Below are positions 35,788-45,324 of a stretch of DNA of 64,000 nt, piece after piece. The first letter of the stretch is position 1; each line of letters opens with the position of its first letter. Source of the stretch: Lactarius indigo (taxonomy: Eukaryota > Basidiomycota > Agaricomycetes > Russulales > Russulaceae); the NCBI GenBank assembly GCA_025766275.1, contig JAFKAC010000059.1, positions 294,030 to 358,029 of the forward strand. Reading direction: 5' to 3'. A program made the translations under genes and the position numbers. The notes under the pieces were generated by a model that had not been told where the DNA came from, ran no database searches, and was given only the letters and a program-made list of their open reading frames with translations.

Positions 35788-38416
35788 GGTGCAGAACCAG
35801 TCATCACAGAGAACACCCCACGTTTTTGATGGCTCCGAACGTATTTTATCCATGTATTTGGAGATGGTTTTGGAAGAAGACAAGAGGTTGGCCGACAGCT
35901 GGGAAGCAAACGCTGATGGGGTCCTTATCTTTGTGTGTACTTATCTTCTTTCCTGTGCTTGCCACTTGCTCAAGGTCAAGGGTAATAGGCTGGTCTATTC
36001 TCGGCTGCCGTCGCGACATTGATTTCCGTGTCGATTCAAGACATTCGCCCGAATCCGCAGGACACGTCCGCTTTCTACCTCTCGAATATCTATCAGTTAC
36101 TTGCTGACCCAAATCGATCCAATGTTTCCCTCCCTTCTCCACCGCCGTTCTCTCCACCAACATATGCCGTCTGGGTCAATTCACTTTGGTTCCTGAGCTT
36201 GGTCATCAGTATTTCCTGTGCTCTACTTGCGGCCTTGCTACGACAGTGGGCACGCAGAGATATCAGGGTTACTCAGCTACGTTTCAGTGCACATGCACGA
36301 GCACATGTCCATGCGTACTTTGCCGAAGGGGTCGAAAAGTCTCACCTGGTGCAGGTGGCAGAGGCCTGCCCTACGCTGCTACACATTTCCCTGTTTCTGT
36401 TCCTCGTCGGCCTCGCTGTGTTCCTATGGAACATTAATCTCACTATTTTCAAACTGGTGCTGTCATGGGTCGGCGTTTGTACAGCCCTATATGGTTATAT
36501 CACGTTCGTTCAGATCTTTCATCACAACAGCCCATACTATACCCCACTTTCGTCGTTGGCGTGGCGCGCTGGTTATGGGACGCCATTTGTCATCTTGTGG
36601 GCTATTCAGTGGTTTGGAAGAAGGTTTTTCTCCCAGGAAACCCACCGACGATTCCGTGCACTGGAGAAACGTTTTCACAAGTTTTTCTCGCAGGGGGTGG
36701 TGAAGACAGCCGAAGAAACTGCTCGGAATTTGACAATGGATATCCGTACCCGCGCTTTTATGCGGACCTTTGAATCTTTGAACGATGACGACGAACTGGA
36801 ACTCTTCTTCGCGGGCCTTCCTGGCTTTCGCAACTCGAGCAGCAATCCGCTTCCCAACCTCACAAAAGAGCAAAAATCGAGGCTTTTTGAAGAATTGACA
36901 AGATTCATGGCTCGCACGTTCTTATCTGACATTCTTTCTGAGCCAGTCAAACAACGTCGAGCCATCATCTGTGCGAAGACCATCGATTCCGAGGACTTTC
37001 CCGAAGCACGTGACTGGGTCCTCCAATCTATCGTGTCGAAAGATCGATATGGTCCATTGCGATCCACCGAAATTGGGCATATTGTAAGTGGCTGGGGAAA
37101 TACCAGTGACGAAAGAATCTCTTTGCCCGTGCAAGCTGCAATTTTGACCATTGTTGCAAGAACGCAACGGCACGACCGGGATGGCCGTTGGTTTACTCTC
37201 GCTTCTAATAATCTTGGCGTCACGGAAACCGTCCTTCGAATTTACGACACACACGGCGACAACCTGTCACTCGCGATCTTGATCCACATTACTCGCCGGC
37301 AATTGAACCACCTTGGGAAAGGGACCTGGCCAATTGTCTCGTTCTCGAGCGTTCTCAAAGCAGCTTCTAAATTCAACATACAAGACACGTCTTCTGAACT
37401 CCAGCACAAGTTCTGTTCCCTGTGGAATGAAATTGTTCTCAAGGCTCGGGATGGCAATAATTCTGCTATCATCGTCCGCAATATCCTCGAGTGCATTCGC
37501 GACGTTTTCGACGCTCTAATCGTCGTATCCATTGTGCAATACCCCTGGCCATTGTCCTCAGTTGGCACCTCGTACTTTTGCCGTCTCTACCCTCACAAGC
37601 CTGCATGACAAGTCTACTCTCACCCCTCCTGCCGGGGCGCCTGGGCCGTTTTCGCCCAAACCCGACCCATTCCCCATCGACGGCGAACGTCCCACGGATG
37701 TGCCGCCGATGAACAACGATATTTCTGCTCCACTTATCACGGTGTCGTCGCGTGTTGCACAGCAGATTACAATCGAAAACCTCCACATCCCCGCCGCTCC
37801 GCCCGTTCTTCCCCACGCTGGTGCAACACAAAGTAATGGCAATGGGGCCTCCGCTAGGACGATACCCCACTCTGTCCCTGAAGCTTCGACACCCACCCCT
37901 CCGCCGCTTGCTTCAATCACCCTAGATGCTGCCAATTCCCCGCATTGTGACCTCTACTGTGTTCCTTCTCCTGATGTTTCAGACATTTCGTCTCCGCCGC
38001 CTCCTATTCTGGCTCTTGACAACGCTCTCCCTACGGTCCCACAGTTGTCCTTAGACTCCCCTGCGACCCAACCCGACTACGGGCCCCCTCGACCAGAAGC
38101 ATCTCATTCCTTGATCCCAGCTACCGCTCCTCCCGCCGCCTCTCATCCGTTGCCGACCTCTGCTCCTGATACGGGTATTACTAATAACGGCGAAGGTAGC
38201 ACGAAAGCAGCCTGGGGCAAACCCGAGGCCCTTTTTGACCCTCCTTCCGTGAATCCCACGAACACTGTAGCCGCCCCGGGTCACAAACCACCATTGTCGA
38301 CGTTGCCAGCACTTACGGACGTAACCACCTCGGTTCCTTCGCAGCTCCCTCTAGATTCCGGGTATACGGGCGATCGTCTTCCTCTTCCTCTCTCACATCG
38401 CTATGATATCGTCTGA

Positions 38417-38949
38417 CATATTTCACTAGTTGTTTGACGCTTTTTGGATTCGTCTTATGTATAAACCCTTTCATATTTATACTTCATAAATAGTGTGGCG
38501 AAATATCTGTGATGCGAGTAGTATAGTGGCAAGTGTGAGTACATCCCACAATCCCAAACAAAGTTATCAATATCAGAGCCGAAACCATTGTACCCGGTAC
38601 CTCAACACTGCGCGCTGATGACCCATCCACACACGATCGTCTTAAAAATGGTGATCGGAGACCTATCGGTGAAGTGCAGTAGCAATTGGTTGGTAACCCA
38701 GTTAAGGAGTACGGAAAGGTCTCAAGCCAGACTCATACAGTGCTGATCGACTTATGCGAATAATGGAAACAACGCGGTCTCATAGAATTCTAGTCTGAAT
38801 GGCACATATGTTGTCTTCCTGGGACTAGTTTACTAACGCACACTCAGTACCGGTAGTCTGCAGAAAGTCCGTTCCAGAGCAGGTTACGGCGTTTACGAGG
38901 ACCCAGGGGTCAGAAAAGGAATATAGGTATTATTTTCTAGACGTGTTCC
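38417..38949. other. intergenic region, nothing recognised
   Basis: 0.5 kb between the DUF6535 gene and the CLC pseudogene, whose 3' ends face each other. An A-box-like TAGTATAGTGG at 38520-38530 has no B-box partner, so it is not called as a tRNA. Confidence 0.5.
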
Positions 38950-41940
38950 TTTCCTCCGCAAGTGCGCCACGATGTACAAAATGCGCCATCGCCGGGCCAC
39001 AATATCCGTCTTAGTAATCATTCCCGTAAGTTTTCCCGCCTGCGCAAACATGATGTGCCGCAAGTTCTACGACGCGTTGTCATCAGCGAGGGGAGACCGA
39101 CGAGGGTTGGGAGAAAGAGTAGAACCCACGAGTTTTTGCGAAACATGTTCACGACGAGCTCTAACGAGACCTCTTTCCGTAACTGCATGGCGTCTCCAAG
39201 AGCGGCGATAAGTCAGCCGAGTCGCTGCTTTGCGCACCGGTAAAGCTGCCTATGTGGGTAGCCGCGCCGCTCTCGGAAAGTAAAAGTTCTTTAATGCGGG
39301 AGGTTCAGCTAATCCGCAGCTGCAGGGAAAAAATGAAGTACGAACCAATGAAACCCTTAAGCTTCTCGCGCGCCACATACCCCAACAATATCCCGCCTCG
39401 TACAACAGGGAAGCCGTGATACTTCCAGGTGTCCAACACCCTCTCTGTTCATGTGCGAGTTAGTCCGATAAATTCCCTTGTTGCAAACAGGAAGCTATAC
39501 TGACTAGGCTCGCCAAGCGGAGAACCCTCACTCAAGACAACCAATTTGTCAGCGGGCGTTATCGCATCCGCCGCTATCTCGCATTGTCCCGAAACTCGAA
39601 GGGTGTGAGCCATGGATAACGGCGCAACGCAATCCACGATGTATATATTCCGTCTGGGCCAAGTGCGTCGGCGATCCACTTTGAGATCATGACCGAAATC
39701 ATGATCGGAAGCACGTACGATAGGGCACCCGTCAGCTGTGAGTGAACGTGCAAATGTCAGCAGACTGTTGTCCTGTTGGATGCGCCTGCACTGTACCTCG
39801 AAGACAATCACGACGAGCGAGACTTTGGCAGCTCATAAGCATGGTCATCGCTCAAGGGCTGCGGTCCACGTACCAGTCATCCTAGTAACGCCTGCCACCA
39901 TAGGTGACGCGCCAATAACGGCGTAGAAACCGGGAGAGATGCAACGAACTGTCGAATCTGGCGGACAGGCAGAAAAGGACTACGCCTTTGGATATGCGCG
40001 ATACAGACCCTGGCTGAAGAAAAAATGCGTCAAGCTTAGTGCTGCATCAATGAATCAAAAGTCATACGTCAGAAAACCAACTACACGTCCAAAAGCGGCG
40101 CATATGACGATTGTTAGCAGGAAAATGCCAGCTGGGACCCGAATCTCCTCGTTATCATTCTTTTTAGGTTCGGTGAGAAAATCTCACCATCATACCGAAC
40201 GTCCATGCAATAAAAGCGATCTTCACTACTCCAGCTAATATCAGTAGAAATACATTCTCTCACATGGCAGTCGGGCTGCGGTGTCTTCAATACCCAACTA
40301 CGGCAAAATGAAGAAACGGAAAGCAAACTTGAAATAAGACGAGCTTGGAAGTCTTGAACGGGTCCACGTATTGCAGCGCGACTGCCGCGATGACCGAGGT
40401 GACGAATCCACGCCACATTACGTCAAAGTCACCACCAAACGCGTCCAGCTCTGGAACGACAGCTGAGTGTCGCGAATGATAAAAAAAATCATTTGACGTG
40501 CCTTATAAGCCGAAGAGAACGCCACCAAGTGGGCTCCCAAACGCCACCGAAACACCTGCAGCAGCAGCCGCTGCTAAAATCTTCCGTTTTTGTGCTACAG
40601 TGTTGTGAGCGGGGTAAAGCGCCGGAAGCAAAATACTTCATTGCGATGGAACTTTGAGAAGAGCTTCATGAAAAGGAACGACATGCAGCATGATACGTGT
40701 ACCAATGGCCCCTGGTATTATAAGTGGTGTAAAGGTCGGGCGATAGGGGCGATCCGGCTAAGTGTGCCGGTCGGGTGATAAGATCCGAAGGGCCGGTTCA
40801 ATTGGCGACGAGAAAAGCACGAAGTCGAGCGATGGTAGAAGACAAGCGAAGATGAGCAAAGGCAAGGCGAAGCTTGCTTTGGAGAAGAGTTCAGAGGCAC
40901 ACGAGAGGGATAGAGGAGGAACAACTGGATGATATTTCGAGTACAAACGAGCGCGTTTAAATACAATTTAGATACGTTTTTAAGGATAATAGTAACAAAG
41001 TAGAGTAAAGAAATATAAAGGCGCACGAGCCATGTAAAATGTAAAACAGGAGTCAGATAAAAATAAAAGAGAAAGCGAGAATGATGAGAAAAGGGGGAAC
41101 GACCCCTATGGAACTGGCGACGTTTGAATGGAAATGGATACGGCGGTAATGGATGTTGAGCCGCCGCGCATTATCGCGGCGGTGTTGTTTTTGTGGGGTT
41201 CGAGTCGGCCGGGTCGAGTGTGCCGAAATGCAACAATAAGACACAGAAATGGATCAAGACACGGAAGATTTACCTCTTTTCCAAGAGATAGTCCAGAGGA
41301 GACTGACAGGGCGAGGCCAAGGACCTTGATGAGAAAGGTCCAAGAACTTAGAAATGAGTCGAAGACATAGCCGCCGAAGATCTGGTGTAATGAATCAGAA
41401 GTTGAACGACCAATCTTCTACCAATATACTTACCGTCTTGATTTCTGGGACTGGGATCACAGTTGCCACGAGTTACAGAAAAACGAGATTCAGTAAGGCA
41501 ACACTCACTTCCTGTATGGAACGCACTACCTTTCGCGGTCAGATGGGGAGTCGAATGAGTTCGCTGACGCGATGAGACTCACTAGGGGGCATACGAACTG
41601 ACGAGTACCGCCGCACTTGCTGCGAAAGTCGTCTGAAAAAAGGACGAATTTACAATGCGTTCCAAAGATACGTGTGATGAACATACCGAAAGGAGGATGT
41701 ATGCGAATGAATGGAGAAGAGATTGTCCGAATATAGAGCTGATCCCCAGGTACTCTCCCCAGGGTCGCCAATCATGACAGACATCACCCGCTACGAAGAA
41801 GGTCTTAGTGGTTGGAAGTTGTGAAACCAAGGACACGTACCCTCCACCCCAACACAACACTCGACTTGATTCCATAAGAAACCTCGCGTGCACCTACCCA
41901 CCCGGAGACCCGACAACCTTCGATAGCGTGCTTAAGCACT
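38950..41940 (-). pseudogene. CLC-type voltage-gated chloride channel, truncated and interrupted
   Basis: CLC proteins move chloride across membranes of the secretory and vacuolar system. Pieces in order on the minus strand: NQVECCVGVE and GDVCHDWRPWGEYLGI (about 41720-41870), TFAASAAVLVSSYAP (near 41600), IPVPEIKT with SWTFLIKVLGLALSVSSGLS and LGKE (41300-41470), [20 protein letters not shown] (near 40560), MWRGFVTSVIAAVALQYVDP (near 40400), VPAGIFLLTIVICAAFGR (near 40110), CPPDSTVRCISPGFYAVIG (near 39950), ITPADKLVVLSEGSPLGE (near 39530), a CBS half WKYHGFPVV (near 39410) and a final CBS segment LRHIMFAQAGKLTGMITKTD (near 39030). Breaks: the N-terminus is cut by the repeat at 41941; a Trp codon in the KAW block is TAG near 40000; about 0.6 kb of unrelated sequence separates GLSLGKE from KILAAAA. 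Confidence 0.8.
40620..41240. other. unexplained ~0.6-kb sequence inside the CLC pseudogene
   Basis: Between the CLC exon ending LSLGKE and the exon beginning KILAAAA lies about 0.6 kb without CLC coding sequence, far longer than this genome's usual introns. It contains a GC hairpin (CCGCCGCG, six-base loop, CGCGGCGG at 41161-41182). It is probably an insertion, perhaps a solo LTR or non-autonomous element. I could not fix its ends or find a clear target duplication. Confidence 0.4.
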
Positions 41941-43201
41941 AATTCTTGGGCGCAGACGAGACCCTGGGTGAGACCCCCCTTCCATCTTTTCTGGCGAGGG
42001 AAGGGTCGGCTCGCAGTCAAGGTGATCTTCTCGCCATAAAGACGATGCAACAATGTGGTACATCATCTAGAGTTCCCTGCGATATTGGCAGTCTGCTGGG
42101 TCGGGTCTCCCGCTGCGATACCTTTCGGAGGCGACCCCGGTGCGGCACCTTCCCCGGAAATTCAGGCTACTGGGGGACTTATCACCGTTTCCTGGCCGCG
42201 CTCCACAATTCTATAAAACGTAGCCCCTTCATTTGATGCTGATCGAGTAGAGTACCCTAATTTATTCGGTGGTCAGATTTTTTTCTCAGCATCGAAATAA
42301 CGATGTACCAACTTGAGCGATTCGGGGACCTTGCTTGCGGGAGCTACTGGCCCTATCGACGTCGATTAATCAAGGTGGGTGGTTCGGAATAATAAACCGC
42401 AGCGAGTGAAATTATGTCTGGCACACCAGAAGAAACGTAAGATTCTAGTCATTGAACGAGTGTAAGACTACTTGCCTGGCACACCAGAAGAAACGTAAGA
42501 TTCTGGAGTGCCAGTGCGTACAATGCGCGAATAAATACTGCGTAAAGAGTGTGAATACACGTGAATACGTGCTCGGGCATAACGGGCATAGTTGTATAGT
42601 AAAAGTCTCAACCGAGAAAGCACAGGGGTTGTCCCCGATCACAGATTGGTTGTAACTAAGTCGTAAAGTAAAGTAAATAACAAATGAATGTGTTCCATAT
42701 GAGTCCATACATCTCGACTCTACTACCGTCACACCTCCAGGGTGTACTTCCATCCGCATGTGAGATGCGGCCGACTCCCGACGCCAAGGTTTCGCGCGCG
42801 TGAGCGCACTCTCCTTCAACACGGAAAGGCTACGGAACCAGGCGGAGGTCAAGCAGGCCGGCATGAGAAATGGGGAACAGCCTTTATTATTGCCACTAAG
42901 CGATCAGAAATGTGGAGAGTGCTGTAATTACCATGGGTCAGAAGAGCGTCGTAAGACAACACGGCGCAAATTGTTACCAAATTTGTAGCTTATTAGTTCA
43001 GTCCTTGCACACCGCGTTTAGGCAGCCCTCCTCAACCCCTCCTTGAGATCCTCGACCGCAGCTAACTTGGCGAGACACTTTGGTCCAGTGTGTTATCTTG
43101 GACTCCCACTGTTGTTCGTGTCACATATGTTCTCCATCTTCGTTAGCACGTCATGGCTTCACGCATCCGGCTCTGCTTTTCTATCATCGCATCGATGTAT
43201 G
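41941..43201. repeat. dispersed repeat, copy 2 (with a 437-bp insertion)
   Basis: Homologous to 13478-14288. It starts exactly where the CLC coding sequence stops and ends where the copia LTR begins. Relative to copy 1 it carries an extra segment at 42389-42825. Its version of the minus-strand ORF is riddled with stops and frameshifts. Confidence 0.8.
42389..42825. mobile_element. 437-bp insertion in repeat copy 2
   Basis: Copy 1 of the repeat has an uninterrupted GGTTCGGAAAGGCT at 13914-13927. In copy 2 the same sequence is split by 437 bp, with CGGA repeated at both ends (42385-42388 and 42822-42825). Inside is a direct repeat CTGGCACACCAGAAGAAACG at about 42419 and 42477. No terminal inverted repeats and no coding capacity are seen; it may be a small non-autonomous element. 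Confidence 0.5.
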
Positions 43202-43431
43202 TGTTGAGATTTCAGCGCACGCGAGGCCGGTGTGGCTCGCGATGGCAATCATACCCTTATTTGTCTGATTAATTACTTTATGGTACTCCATGTTTCTTCT
43301 GGGCCTGCGCACTTATATACCACATACGATATTTCCGTATGCCTCAGTAATCGCTTCTGCCCGCAATTCCTGAGGTAAGATAACTAGTTACTTTATTCCT
43401 ATCAGTTTGCTTATGCCTAGACAGTCTTACT
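43202..43431 (+). repeat. partial copia-type LTR, tandem upstream copy
   Basis: 230 bp starting TGTTGAGATTTCAG. It matches the following LTR (43432-43880) but lacks about 80 bp of its middle and its 3' end. Confidence 0.7.
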
Positions 43432-43880
43432 TGTTGAGATTTCAGTGCATGCGAGGCCGGTGTGGCTCGCGTTGGCGATCATACCCTTATTTGACTGATT
43501 GATTTCCTTACGGTGATCTGAACTAATTTGTCGTCTCGTCTCGTCTCATTTAGTCACAGTCCATTTATATCCATGTGAATACGGTACTTTACGGTACTCC
43601 GCGTTTTTGGGCCTGCGCACTTATATACCACGTACGATATTTCCGTATGCCTCAGTAATCGCCTCTGCCCGCGATTCCTGAGGTAAGATAACTAGTTACT
43701 TTACTCCTATTGGTTTGCTTATGCCTAGACAGTCTTACTTGTTCGTCTAGGTGAATATACCTTAGTAATCGCCTCTGCCCGCGATTCCTGAGTCTTACTT
43801 GTTCGTCTAGTGCTTTCCGCACCCAGTTCGCCTTCATGCGTGTGTTCCGGTCCTTCACGTGGCTGCCATAACCTTCTACA
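43432..43880 (+). repeat. Ty1/copia-type 5' LTR
   Basis: 449 bp from TGTTGAG to TCTACA, followed directly by a primer-binding site at 43881. It contains internal direct repeats (GTAATCGCCTCTGCCCGCGA, and CTTACTTGTTCGTCTAG twice). It is tandem with the partial copy at 43202. Confidence 0.7.
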
Positions 43881-43894
43881 GGTTATGGGCCCTG
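43881..43894 (+). promoter_or_regulatory. half-tRNA initiator-Met primer-binding site
   Basis: GGTTATGGGCCCTG is complementary, with one mismatch, to the anticodon arm of initiator methionine tRNA (CAGGGCTCATAACC in yeast). This is the half-tRNA priming used by copia and Ty5-like elements. Confidence 0.65.
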
Positions 43895-43943
43895 CCGAGC
43901 GTCGCTAGGCCAGCTTGCATATATCATTGCTGCTTTATCCATT

Positions 43944-44746
43944 ATGTCTACTGCGTCTCCTGCCCAACCACCTGCCCCTCCTGCTGCCGCTGGGGCGTCC
44001 AATCCTCCAGCTGCCGGATCGTCTTCTGCCTCTGCACCACCTCCACCTCCTGCTCCCACTCCAGTCATAGAACAGCTCCCCACCAACATCCCACGCCTCG
44101 AGCCCGATGGTTCTAACTGGGCGATATTTGCTGTGCGCTTCCAGGAAGCGATGCAGGCGAGTCGCTGGTGGGGCTTCTTTGATGGAAAGGTCCAGCGTCC
44201 CATTCCAGCGGATCCGGACAACATCACAGCAGCTGAAACGGAGGCCATCGTCAAGTGGGATTATGACGATCTCGTCGCGCGATATCTCCTTTCGCAGCGT
44301 CTTCCCGATTCCACGGCAGTGCGCATGGGCACCGTTCCGACGGCGCAGTTATGTTGGCTCCGCGTCAATGATGAATTCACCGCGAAGAGCGTTTACACGC
44401 AGAACGACCTCGAGACCACTTTCTTCGAGATGCGTTGTGCAAAGGGTGGCGACGTTCGCACCTTCCTGACTAGTCTGCGCTACAAGCGCGAGGAACTTGC
44501 GGCCGCAGGAGTCCACATTACTATGAGGGACTACCAGCGGACAGTGCTCAAGGGGATCCCGGAGGAGCTCGCTCGTTTCGCTTCGAGCATCCTGTCCTCC
44601 GCGCGGCTCGTTCACGGCTTCTCATCCATTGACACAGAGTCCCTAATTGACCACATCTGTGAGGAGACCGACCGGTTGAAGAACCGTCGGGCCAAGTCGC
44701 TTTCCAACGTGCTCGGGGCCAAGAGTCAGGCCGCCGAAGACAATGC
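43944..44746 (+). pseudogene. gag: Ty1/copia Gag, truncated by element A
   Basis: Open from the ATG at 43944 for about 268 codons until the LTR of element A begins at 44747. It has a Pro/Ala-rich N-terminus, then LEPDGSNWAIFAVRFQEAM, YLLSQRLPDSTAVRMG, LETTFFEMRCAKGGDVRTFL and VHITMRDYQRTVLKGIPEEL, the retrotransposon gag (UBN2-like) fold of copia elements. The zinc knuckle and all of pol are missing. The rest of the copia element is not found on the far side of element A. Confidence 0.85.
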
Positions 44747-45305
44747 TGTCACATTTCGACTCGGACTAATGTATGGACCCTTACTGTACCGGTTGTGGCT
44801 ACGGCGGTAAGGTAGATTAGTCACGGACTTACAGCCTTAGGCCTTTATGATGAGGGCGATAGGAGATGGTACGAGATTGCTGACTGAGGACATTACGCCA
44901 CTAATACTAGTAGTAGTAGTATTAGTGTCTGAGCTACTTACGCGACACGTTGGACACTACCTTACTACGACTCATAGCAGCGCTTCAAAGCCTGCTGGAT
45001 TTGTATTTAAGCCGCCTTGTGAAGACCAAGATACGCCATCTTGGTCTTCTTGAATCGTCACTCTATTCTCTTCTCTGTCTCATCCTCTCTCCCTTTCTCT
45101 CTCTCTCTCTCAGTACCTCTTGAAGCTAAAGTTCGCACTCGACTCCTGTTGCAGCCCAAGTACAAGTCAGCAAGTCTTGCCGGTGCACCTCTGAGTGTTC
45201 ACCTGGGCAAGAGCACGGACCTTCGCGTCGTTGTGCCAGGGTATTCACTAAGTTGTTATTGCCTCTATCGAGCTCAAGTTGAGCTAATGTCGTGACGACG
45301 TTACA
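44747..45305 (+). repeat. 5' LTR of element A
   Basis: 559 bp. TATTTAA (45004-45010) lies 34 bp before ATCTTGGTCTT (45038-45048), the complement of the primer-binding site. The same 11-mer also has an inverted partner AAGACCAAGAT at 45022-45032, forming a hairpin. A second hairpin with an 11-bp stem (CACTAATACTA ... TAGTATTAGTG) lies near 44890-44930. Confidence 0.9.
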
Positions 45306-45307
45306 TT

Positions 45308-45318
45308 AAGACCAAGAT
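45308..45318 (+). promoter_or_regulatory. self-primer binding site of element A
   Basis: AAGACCAAGAT begins 2 nt after the LTR and is perfectly complementary to 45038-45048 in the LTR. Confidence 0.75.
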
Positions 45319-45324
45319 CCCATC

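Larger units (their letters stand above)
28729..38416 (+). pseudogene. DUF6535 membrane protein gene, split by retrotransposon C
   Basis: Without element C and one copy of its target duplication, the flanks form one frame: ATG at 28729, codons to 28762, continuing at 35793-35932, an intron 35933-35988, an exon 35989-37503, a probable 58-bp intron (weak donor GTTTTC) and an exon 37562-38416, about 847 aa. The protein is a fungal DUF6535-type membrane protein: EMVLEEDKRLADSWEANADG, then IFAGLFSAAVATLISVSI, WVNSLWFLSLVISISCALLA and two more hydrophobic segments (LLHISLFLFLVGLAVFLW, LVLSWVGVCTALYGYITFV), a long soluble helical part, and a Pro/Ser/Thr-rich tail. Function is unknown. If the 37504-37561 intron is not used, the frame stops at 37608. 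The insertion after codon 11 should abolish normal expression unless an internal start is used. Confidence 0.8.

Noticed and set aside
28750..35794. Removal of element C as an intron (GTCAGT before it, GTGCAG after it)
   Set aside because: The host reading frame continues directly across the empty site, so no host intron existed there. A 7-kb intron would be far outside the size range here, although fortuitous splicing cannot be excluded.
38515..38590. tRNA-like A box (TAGTATAGTGG) near 38520
   Set aside because: No matching B box, no acceptor-stem pairing and no anticodon arm follow; not a tRNA.
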